Below, piece by piece: positions 10,302 to 19,000 of a stretch of DNA of 64,000 bases. Position 1 is the stretch's first letter; each line of letters begins with the position of its first letter. The DNA is from Posidonia oceanica. Taxonomy: Eukaryota > Streptophyta > Magnoliopsida > Alismatales > Posidoniaceae. The stretch lies in assembly GCA_037176725.1 (NCBI GenBank), contig JAZBRS010000076.1:123399001-123463000 (forward strand), read 5' to 3'. The notes under the pieces are model-generated. The model worked only from the letters and a program-made list of their open reading frames with translations. It did no database searches and was not told the DNA's origin. The position numbers were made by a program, and so were the translations under genes.

Positions 10302-11108
10302 GCAGTTGTGAGTGATAGTTACTGGATATCAGCCGTATAACATGGTTGTGGGTGATAGTTTAGGAGTATCAGCCTAGCGACAGTTTACGGTCCTGTCAAC
10401 CGGTGGATAGTTTACAGACCTATCAACTGGAGCGACAGTTTACGGTCCTGTCAACCGGAACCAACAAACCATGAGTGATAGTTACTGGATATCAGCCGTA
10501 TAACGCAATGCCGGATAGTTTACAGTCTATCATCTGGAACGACAGTTTACGGTCCTGTCAACCGGCGGATAGTTTACAGTCCTATCAACTGGTGGATAGT
10601 TTACAGTCCTATCAACTGGAAACAGCATTGCGAGGGACAGTTACTGGATGTCAGCCGTATAACATCATTGCGCGTGGTAGTTTACAGTCCTACCAACTGG
10701 TGGATAGTTTACAGACCTATCAACTGGAGCGACAGTTTACGGTCCTGTCAACCGGCGGATAGTTTACAGACCTATCAACTGGAAACGCGCAATGATGAGG
10801 GATAGTTACTGGATATCAGCCGTATAATGCAATTGCGGGATAGTTTACAGTCTATCATCTGGAACGACAGTTTACGGTCCTGTCAACCGGCGGATAGTTT
10901 ACAGACCTATCAACTGGAAACCGCAATTGCAAGGGACAGTTACTGGATGTCAGCCGTATAACGTAATTGCACGCGGTAGTTTACAGTCCTACCAACTGGA
11001 GCGACAGTTTACGGTCCTGTCAACCGGTGGATAGTTTACAGACCTATCAACTAGAAAAGTGCAATTACGAGGGACAGTTACTGGATGTCAGCCGTATAAC
11101 ACAACTGC
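10302..11108 (-). ncRNA. Element A structured 3' UTR: five-armed multibranch fold with pseudoknot units
   Basis: Outer stem GCAGTTGTG (10302-10310) with CACAACTGC (11100-11108). Inner stems: CATGGTT (10341) with AACCATG (10467); CGCAATGC (10504-10511) with GCATTGCG (10625-10632); ATCATTGCGCGT (10664-10675) with ACGCGCAATGAT (10785-10796); TGCAATTGCGG (10828-10838) with CCGCAATTGCA (10921-10931); CGTAATTGCAC (10962-10972) with GTGCAATTACG (11059-11069). Arms two, three and five differ from those in B yet remain complementary. Each loop holds two to four 25-base pseudoknot-like units. Neighbouring stems are linked by the GATAGTTACTGG...CCGTATAAC spacer, itself with a covarying GATA/TATC or GACA/TGTC pair. 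It lies in the element's 3' UTR. Transcription and folding are inferred. Confidence 0.78.
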
Positions 11109-11215
11109 GGGCCAACCATGGATCGGCCAGAAGATAGTTTAGGTTATCAGCCTGAGAGTGATTGATTGTTGATAGTTTCGGATATCAGCCTAGCACGAGT
11201 TTGATTGATTGATTG
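11109..11215 (-). other. GGCC dyad and residual pseudoknot units
   Basis: GGCC...CCATGG...GGCC (about 11110-11128), conserved in all three elements, followed by single GATAG...TATCAGCCT units. It links the multibranch region to the next array. Confidence 0.6.
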
Positions 11216-11905
11216 ATAAGAGGGGACGAGAGCATGATGAGAATGATAAGATATCGGACTTATCGGCCGGCAAAGATGGGATGAGGTAATGATGAGAAGT
11301 TAAGCTACAGAGGGGATGAGATCATGATGAGAAATTAAGCTAAAGAGGGGGATGAGATCATGATGAGAAATTAAGCTAAAGAGGGGATGAGATCATGATG
11401 AGAAGTTAAGCTAAAGAGGGGATGAGATCATGATGAGAAGTTAAGCTAAAGAGGGGATGAGGTCATGATGAGAAATTAAGCTAAAGAGGGGATGAGATCA
11501 TGATGAGAAATTAAGCTAAAGAGGGGATGAGATCATGATGAGAAATTAAGCTAAAGAGGGGATGAGATCATGATGAGAAATTAAGCTAAAGAGGGGATGA
11601 GATCATGATGAGAAATTAAGCTAAAGAGGGGATGAGATCATGATGAGAAGTTAAGCTAAAGAGGGGATGAGATCATGATGAGAAATTAAGCTAAAGAGGG
11701 GATGAGATCATGATGAGAAGTTAAGCTAAAGAGGGGATGAGATCATGATGAGAAATTAAGCTAAAGAGGGGATGAGATCATGATGAGAAATTAAGCTAAA
11801 GAGGGGATGAGATCATGATGAGAATTTAAGCTAAAGAGGGGGATGAGATCATGATGAGAGTTTAAGCTAAAGAGGGGGATGAGATCATGATGAGAATTGT
11901 TGATT
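11216..11905 (-). repeat. Homogeneous 35-base tandem array
   Basis: About 17 nearly identical copies of a 35-base unit containing GATGAGATCATGATGAGA and AAGCTAAAGAGG. Divergence between units is very low compared with the related arrays in B (3155-3420) and C (54620-55120), which points to recent amplification within A's lineage. No coding potential. Confidence 0.9.
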
Positions 11906-12060
11906 GATAAGATATCGGACTTATCGGCCGGCAAAGAGGGGATGAGGGAATGATGAGAATGATAAGATATCGGACTTATCGGCCGGCAAAGAAGGGGTAA
12001 GGGAATGATGAGAATGATAAGATATCGGACTTATCGGCCGGCAAAGAAGGGGTAAGGGAA
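11906..12060 (-). repeat. Repeated GATAAG/CTTATC units
   Basis: Three copies of a roughly 50-base segment with GATAAG, CGG, CTTATC and GGCCGG. GATAAG pairs with CTTATC, and the enclosed CGG pairs with the trailing CCG, the same interlocked order as the 25-base units. Copies also stand at the borders of other arrays in B and C. Confidence 0.75.
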
Positions 12061-12077
12061 TGATGAGAAGAAATCAT

Positions 12078-12172
12078 CCCTATGACGCCAGGAACGTCAT
12101 AGGGGAAAGAGGGAAAGAACGATACCAAGGGGCGATCAAAAGATGCCCCTGGTGTCGGGATGACACCAGGGG
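12078..12172 (-). promoter_or_regulatory. Paired strong hairpins in element A 3' UTR
   Basis: Hairpin 1: CCCTATGACG (12078-12087) with CGTCATAGGG (12095-12104). Hairpin 2: CCCCTGGTGTC (12146-12156) with GACACCAGGGG (12162-12172). GGGGC at 12129-12133 can pair with GCCCC at 12145-12149, giving a competing helix as in B. Versus B, AGTATC/GATACT has become GGTGTC/GACACC, so both sides changed together. Confidence 0.65.
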
Positions 12173-12239
12173 TTGGCCAGCGCGTCCTTGGCATCGAAAG
12201 CAGAGAGTGATGACAAGAGTGTCGTGCTTGTCAGACGAG

Positions 12240-13015
12240 TAGTTTGGGGTACCAGCCCGCAAAGGATTCAGCTGAGGGCGATCAGCTGGGGACTCAGCTG
12301 GGGTGACCAGCCGAGAGAAGTGTCAGGTTGACAGACCTTTCGCCGAGCAGTTTGGGGTGCCAGCCCGCAGAGGTAATGATCCAGCTGGGGGCGACCAACT
12401 GGGGACTCAGCTGGGGTGACCAGCCGAGAAGAGTGTCAGGTTGACGGACCTTTCGCCGAGCAGTTTGGGGTGCCAGCCCGCAGAGATAATGATCCAGCTG
12501 GGGGCGACCAACTGGGGACTCAGCTGGGGTGACCAGCCGAGAAGAGTGTCAGGTTGACGGACCTTTCGCCGAGCAGTTTGGGGTGCCAGCCCGCAAGGGA
12601 ATTTAGCTGAGGATGATCAGCTAGGGATGATACCGCAGGGCAGCCAAGAGATGCCCCTGGTGTCAGGATGATACCAGGGGATGTCCGAAGCGCCCCTGGC
12701 ATCAGGATGCAAAGATAGATGAATGAGTGGATGGATGATAGGTTGACGAACCCATCGCCGAGCAGTTTGGGGTGCCAGCCCGTAGGGGACTCAGCTGGGG
12801 ATAATCAGCTGAGGATGATGACAGGTTGACGGACCTTTCGCCGGGCAGTTTGGGGTGCCAGCCCGCAAGGGACTCAGCTGGGGATAATCAGCTGAGGACT
12901 CAGCTGGGGATGATCAGCTGAGGATGATGACAGGTTGACGGACCTTTCGCCGGGCAGTTTGGGGTGCCAGCCCGCAAGGGACTCAGCTGGGGATGATCAG
13001 CTGAGGATGACGGAT
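12240..13015 (-). repeat. CAGCTG/GCAGTTTGGGG tandem array (about 85-105-base units)
   Basis: About six to seven units. Each contains a dyad CTCAGCTG with CAGCTGAG, then GACAGGTTGACGGACC, then a GCAGTTTGGGG...TGCCAGCCC segment with GCA/TGC and GGG/CCC interlocked. A CCCCTGGTGTCA/TGATACCAGGGG hairpin sits inside at 12654-12680. B has a single copy of this motif, which is where A integrated; C has about four (55300-55680). Confidence 0.85.
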
Positions 13016-13280
13016 GGCGTAGCTTGATGACGCGGGTCCGCAGATGTTCTGGACTCTGGATTGGGTGCTGAGGACTTTGCTGCGTTGTGATGTCTGCAAG
13101 TCTGATTAGAGGGCCCAAGATAATGATGATAATGATATGCAATGCAGCAATGAGTCTTGATGTGCAAGCAGATAGCAGAAACAGTTTTCATTAATAAAGC
13201 TTGATGAGTACAATGCCTATGGCAGGCCAGAAATGTACAGCATAATCCGAAAGAAGACCACATGATGGTTGCACAAGGGC

Positions 13281-14483
13281 CTAGTCAGTTCGGGCCTTCT
13301 TCGACTGCCTGGAGTCGGGGAACAAGGGACCGCCTGGCGGGACTTCAGCGATAGGCCAGAGCTGTCGGACTTCAGCTTCATATTCAGGGGTGCATCCTAC
13401 GCCTCTCACAACTGCAATGTCCGTAGATTGGACCCCATGCTGCATCAGACTAGCAAGCTTCTTGGTCGGGGTAGTTGTGCTGAGAGGGTACATCTGTAGA
13501 AGCTTGGGCGCTGTACTGTCGATGAAGGCGCCCTGTTGGAAGCCGAACTGGCGCATGACCCTGATTGGGTGGTACTCTACGCCTGCTGTGAAGCCTGGAA
13601 GAATGACCAGCCGCGTGTCACGCGCGCTGAAGAAGACTGTGAAGGGCTCTGCTGCAGAGGGAATGATACGCCAGGTCACAGCGTCGTCAGTCAATGCTGA
13701 CAGCCTCTCGTATTCGTCTTTGACGCTCTTGTCTGCTCTGGTACGGACGCTGCTGCAGTATGCTTCGAAGGCGTGCACTTGAGGGCGCAGGAAGTTCATT
13801 TCTAAGTGCGCGGTCAGCCAGACTTGTATAAGTGCTCCGCAACCGTGGAAGTGGCGGCAGCGATGAGAAATGCGGTCCAGCCCGCGGTAAGTCTCTGCCA
13901 AGACAATTGGTGCCAGGTCTATATGCTGGGTCACCACAGCTAGTGCAATCTCTGCAACTTCGATGGCCACTGTCAGTCGGCCATGAGTAAAGATTAGTTC
14001 GCCCAAAAAGCGGATGACAAATCCTCGGAGCCACAGCTCATCTCCGAGGTTAGCACGCTTGTTCAAGATATCATCAAAGTGTGCAAGGCGAAGCATAGGC
14101 TCTTGTCCACTGGTGCAGATTAGCTTCTGTTGGCAGTCTTGAGTGGAGAGTCCAGTCAGTTGGTTCAGGACTCGGAGGTATCCGTCGCGCCTCATGAAAA
14201 CTGGCGGTCCCATGATTTTTGAAAAGCCGCAGATCCGACGCACCTCTTCCAATGTAGGTGTCAGTTCGGTCTTGCCAAAGCGGAAGACGTGATGCGCCGG
14301 TTTCCAGAATCTTGCGGCGGCACACAGAAGGTGGCGGCTGACTTCCACATCAGCAGCCTTCAGCAGCTTAGTTGGTATGCCCCACAGGCGCAACTTTTCA
14401 CAGTCTTGTAGAGTGAGCCTGCTGATCCATTCTCGCAGGGTTTCCGAGCAGTGTGCAGGAGTTAGCAGAGTAGGGAAGCCCAT
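13281..14483 (-). CDS. DUF7745 / plant-mobile-domain-like accessory protein of element A
   Basis: A sense-strand ORF between pol and the 3' UTR, intact here. The frame is open from an ATG at 14618, but I prefer the ATG at 14483 (MGFPTL): from there the protein is collinear with B and C, while upstream residues are not. That gives 400 aa; the longer form is 445 aa. Visible landmarks: W-x-LT-x2-DCEKLR near the N-terminus, then FWKPAHHVFRFG followed by ELTPTLEEVRRICGF, then a central ELWLRGF-IRFLGEL segment and VLAETYRGLDRISHR plus a CGALIQVWL segment. The C-terminus is basic (KSKKAR). These match my memory of the DUF7745 family, related to the plant mobile domain found on plant retroelements. 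I see no signal peptide, membrane segment, RT, protease or integrase motif. The function is unknown; expression might use splicing or a subgenomic RNA, as it sits 1.5 kb past the pol stop. Confidence 0.8.
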   Translation of the reverse strand: MGFPTLLTPAHCSETLREWISRLTLQDCEKLRLWGIPTKLLKAADVEVSRHLLCAAARFWKPAHHVFRFGKTELTPTLEEVRRICGFSKIMGPPVFMRRDGYLRVLNQLTGLSTQDCQQKLICTSGQEPMLRLAHFDDILNKRANLGDELWLRGFVIRFLGELIFTHGRLTVAIEVAEIALAVVTQHIDLAPIVLAETYRGLDRISHRCRHFHGCGALIQVWLTAHLEMNFLRPQVHAFEAYCSSVRTRADKSVKDEYERLSALTDDAVTWRIIPSAAEPFTVFFSARDTRLVILPGFTAGVEYHPIRVMRQFGFQQGAFIDSTAPKLLQMYPLSTTTPTKKLASLMQHGVQSTDIAVVRGVGCTPEYEAEVRQLWPIAEVPPGGPLFPDSRQSKKARTD

Positions 14484-16021
14484 TGCGCTGGTTGCAGAAG
14501 ACAGGCTGATTGCTGCAAGGCTTGAGGTACCTGCTATCAATAAACAGTCAGATCTTGCAGGCATATAATCTTTGACAACAAGCAGAAGCTGAGACTGAAA
14601 ATGTAGTTCCATATGCATTCAGCAGTTGATAACAGAACATAGCAATTAAGCACAAATAAACAAAGGGGATTGGCCGCAGTCCGGTGAATGCAGGGGCGAG
14701 GACCGGCAGATGATGTGGACTGGCGCAGCTTGAGTGTCGCCGATGTGCCTCTGCTGGGGAGGAGTACTGTCTCAGGGCCAAAGCGCGTTACAGAGCGGGA
14801 GAGATTGATGGAAGAGGAGAGGAATGAAAGAGGATGCATGTATGCATGATGCTAGTGATATGCTTATGTGGATGAATATTATTGGATGACTAAGTGTGTT
14901 TGAATGGATGGATATGCCTGGGTGGATGCTTGAGCGCCCTCAGCGTACGGAGTGCTTTGGTGCTTACTGCAGAGGAAGGGAGTGGCCCTCGACTCACTGG
15001 GTCCTACTCAGACTCTCGGCTTATTGGTGGCGCTCCGGAACAGGTGTTGGCATTATACAGATGGTGGTGTGGTGAGGACAGGCTATTGGCCAAACTCTCA
15101 AGACCTACACCTATTCTTTCAGCTCTCTTTTTTTTGAAAGGTTTCTTCCTCATAGGTATGCAGTCTTTCTCTGCCCCTAACTAGGAGAAGGTATGTGTTT
15201 GCTTTTGGAGGGATGTGGTAGACCCCTTTTCCAGGCTTGACGTGCTGGGGACCTCTAGTAAAGCATGGGGGATAACGGTGCCTGTGTTTTTTGGGCTACC
15301 CTTGCCTTTTTCTTCTTCTTTTTTTTTTTTTTTGTTTTGCTTGCTTTTCTCCTTTTTTTTTTTGTCTTTGTTTTTGTTCGATCTCTTTTTTTTCTCTCTT
15401 TTTTTTTTTTTTTTTTTTTTTTTTGATTGATCTTTTTCCACTTTTTTTCAGGCTTTTGCTATCCCCATTTTGGTGGCAAAAGAAGGGTGCTTGAAATGTA
15501 ATGGATTCAGGTTTTGGGTCTGCTGTGTGATGGGTAGAAGGAGCAGGGTTAGACTGCACACCCCTATCTCTAGGGCCGGCTTCTGTCTTCGTCTTCTGTT
15601 CCTTGGATGTGCCCAAACCTAGATGTCTATTCTCACTTTTTTCAAGCTCACAACCTAACATTTTTTCTCCCTCAGAGGTGTATGTCCTTGTGAGATTGGG
15701 CAGTTCGCCTGTCCTTATTGGTGGTGGCTCCCTCACTTGCTAAGTCATCTAAGTAGTGCCGGGTGAGGCAGGGTGACCCTTTCCAGAGCAGGCGAGCACT
15801 TCCGGTTGTCATCACCGGGCCCAAGATGCAATGCTTAAGAGAATGACGATGATGATTTGACTAGGGATGCAAGAGTTGAAAGGATGATGATGATTTGAAA
15901 CAGAGAGTCGCAAGAGTTGAAAGAATGATGATCATGATTTGAAAGGAGATGAATCAAGAAGGCGAGAATGAAAATGCAAGTGTAGGTGGGAGAAGGGCAT
16001 CTGCAACGGGGCCGCTTTCGG
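14484..16021 (-). other. Spacer between pol and DUF7745 ORF
   Basis: Noncoding spacer conserved in layout in B (33652-34991) and C (57164-58676). It holds a homopolymeric region, T-rich on the plus strand at 15300-15425, hence A-rich in the transcript, and a conserved segment around 15715-15820 ending in CCGG...TCACCGG. Just upstream of the ORF, in transcript sense, TTGATAGCAG followed by GTAC and a TTGCAG stand as possible splice sites. I cannot tell which, if any, are used. Confidence 0.55.
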
Positions 16022-19000
16022 CTACTGATAGTACTTCTTCAGATAGCAGAGGTTGACGGGCTCAGACTGCTCGACCTGGTCCATATCTTCAAGGGTTACA
16101 GCGCCTCCCGAAAAGATCTGCTTGACCACAAAGGGGCCGCGCCAATTGGGCCGGAATTTCCCTCGACCGTCCGGTAAGTGAATGGCGCGCAAGACAAGGT
16201 CCCCTGGCTGGAAGCTTCTGGGCTGGACCTTCTTCAAGAATGCTCTGGCCATCCGCTTCTGATAGCAGTGAGCGTTGTGCATGGCTTGCAATCTGCGCTC
16301 ATCAATCAAGTTCAGTTGGATGCAGCGGTCTTCGACCCATTCTGCTTCTTCCAACTCAGCTTCTCGCAGGATCCGCAGAGAGGGGATCTCCACTTCAACA
16401 GGTAACACCGCTTCCATGCCGTACACCAGAGAGTACGGGGTGGCTCCTGTAGAGGTCCGTATTGATGTCCTGTACGCCCAGAGTGCGTACGGGAGCTTGT
16501 CGTGCCAATCCTTGTGGATTTCTGCCATTTTCTTCAGGATCTTGACAATATTCTTGTTTGCAGATTCCACTGCTCCGTTCATCTGAGGCCGATAAGGCGA
16601 GGATCGATGGTGCTTGATCTTGAGACTTTGTAGGTATTCTTCGATCCTTTTGGCAATGAAGTTTGAGCCGTTATCAGAGATGACAGAGTACGGGACCCCA
16701 TATCGGGCAACAATAATGTTTCTGATAAATTTTTCTGTTGCCGAAGCGGTGACTGTTCTGTAAGAGGCTGCTTCCACCCACTTGGTAAAGTAATCGATCG
16801 CTACGAGAATGTAACGATGACCATTTGAAGCAGCGGGGTGGATGGCGCCGATGACATCGATCCCCCAGGTGGAGAAGGGCCATGGCGAAGACATATTGTG
16901 CAGCTGATGTGGAGGGGCCTTGATGAAGTTACCATGGATCTGACAGTTGTGGCATCTGCGCACGAACCGGCAGCAGTCGGCTTCCATGGTCTGCCAGAAA
17001 TAACCTTGCAGCATGATCTTCTTGGCTAGGAGAACGCCGTTCATGTGCGGGCCACAGGTCCCCGCATGCACTTGAAGCATCAGCGTGTCAGCCTCTGATT
17101 TGTCCAGGCAGCGTAGTAGCATCTGATTGTATGACCTTCTGTACAGCTGCCCGGCCCCTAACACATACTTTGACGCCAGGCGCGTCAAAGTTCTCTTGTC
17201 TGCTGCCGTGGTATCAGGAGGAAAGTTACCAGACTCCAGGAAAGATTTTACGTCTTGATACCAGGGCTGCCCCTCTGCGGGGTCCGCTTCTTCTATGCTC
17301 ATGCAGTATGCAGGCTGTTCAATGCGAGTGACTGATACATCCACAGTGCTGTCTTCTGATATAGTGAGCCAGGATGCCAGAGTTGCTAGTGCGTCTGCAT
17401 ACGCGTTCTTTGCTCTGTTCAGGTATGTGAAGCGGATGCTCTTGAATTCTTTCATCAACCTCAGCAGGTGTTCGTGATACGGCACAAGCTTGGGATCTTT
17501 TGTCTTCCAATCGCCGTTCACTTGAGAAATTACCAGCATGGCATCGCCGTGCACATGCAGCTTCTGCGCCTCATGCTCGAGGGCGACTTTCAACCCCAGG
17601 ATGCACGCTTCGTACTCTGCTTCGTTGTTTGTGCAGGTGAAAGCCAGCTTCCTCGCGAAAGGAGTCATCTGTCCTTGGGGCGTGGTCAGCACTGCGCCTA
17701 CGCCTCGACCCTTCTTGTTGACTGCACCATCAAAGTAGAGCTGCCATTCCTCTGCTTCTTCAGGATCTTTCAGCTCAGAGTCCTCCATTGCAAAGAGAAT
17801 GTCTTCATCAGGGAACTGCGTCTGGAGGGGTTGGTATTCAGGCAGAGGGAGGTCAGCAAGATGGTCTGCCATTGCTTGACCCTTCGTGGATTTCTGTGTG
17901 ACGAAGGTGATGTCGTACTGAGACAATAACACCTGCCACTTAGCACATCTGCCCACCATGGCCGGCTTCTGGAAGAGGAATTTGATGGGATCGTGCCGGC
18001 ATAAGAGCTGTACTGGGTATGCCATCATGTAGTGCCTCAGCTTCTGTGCGGCCCAGACAAGGGACAAGCAAGTCTTCTCTAGTGTTGTGTACCTGGCTTC
18101 GCATTCATTAAATTTCTTGCTCAGGTAGTAGATGGCGCGCTCCTTCCTACGAGATTCGTCATGTTGGCCCAAGACGGCGCCCATGGAATGCTGCGTGGTA
18201 GAAAGGTAGAGAAGCAAAGGTCTCCCTGGCGTAGGCGGGACCAGGACAGGAGGTTTGATCAGTAGCTGCTTGATCTTGGCAAATGCAGCCTGACACTCCT
18301 CGCTCCAGTGAATCTGCGCATTCTTCCTCAAGAGCTTGAATATGGGTTCACAGATGGGCGTAAGCTGTGCAATGAAGCGACTGATATATTGTAAACGCCC
18401 AAGCAGACTTCTGACTTCTTTCTCAGTCCTAGGGGGTGGCATGTCCACGATGGCTTGTGCTTTCAACGGGTCCACCTCAATCCCCCTTTGGCTAACAATG
18501 TAGCCGAGCAATTTGCCAGAAGATACCCCGAATACGCACTTCTTGGGATTCAGGCGCAGCTTGTACTTCCGTAGACGGTCAAAGAGCTTTCTGAGACAGG
18601 CAAGATGATCCTCAGGCTCTTTGGTTTTGGCAATCATATCGTCTACATAGACCTCCACTTCTTGGTGCATGAGGTCGTGGAATAGCGCAGTCATGGCCCT
18701 TTGGTAGGTTGCACCAGCATTCTTCAGGCCGAACGGCATGACTTGGTAGCAGAAGACTCCTTAAGGGGTGATGAATGAAGTCTTTTCCATGTCCTCTTCT
18801 GCCATTTTGATCTGATTGTATCCAGAAAAGCCGTCCATGAAGGAGAGCATTTTGTGGCCCGCTGTATTGTCGACTAGGACGTCAATGTGAGGCAATGGAA
18901 AGTCGTCCTTGGGACTCGCCTTGTTCAGGTCCCTGTAGTCGATACAGATCCGGATTCGGCCATCTTTCTTGGGCATAGGTACAATGTTTGCCAGCCATTC

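Noticed and set aside
10244..11110. CRISPR-like alternation of repeats and varying segments
   Set aside because: The varying segments are inverted partners of each other, not spacers. The host is a plant genome and the segment lies between a retroelement ORF and its polypurine tract.
12340..12960. GACAGGTTGACGGACC as another pseudoknot unit (GTCA/TGAC, GGT/ACC)
   Set aside because: Arms are complementary, but no bases would be left to cross the stem, so the fold is sterically unlikely.
13281..14483. Envelope-like protein, as in Athila-type elements
   Set aside because: Position fits, but there is no signal peptide, membrane segment or coiled coil, and the motifs fit DUF7745 instead.
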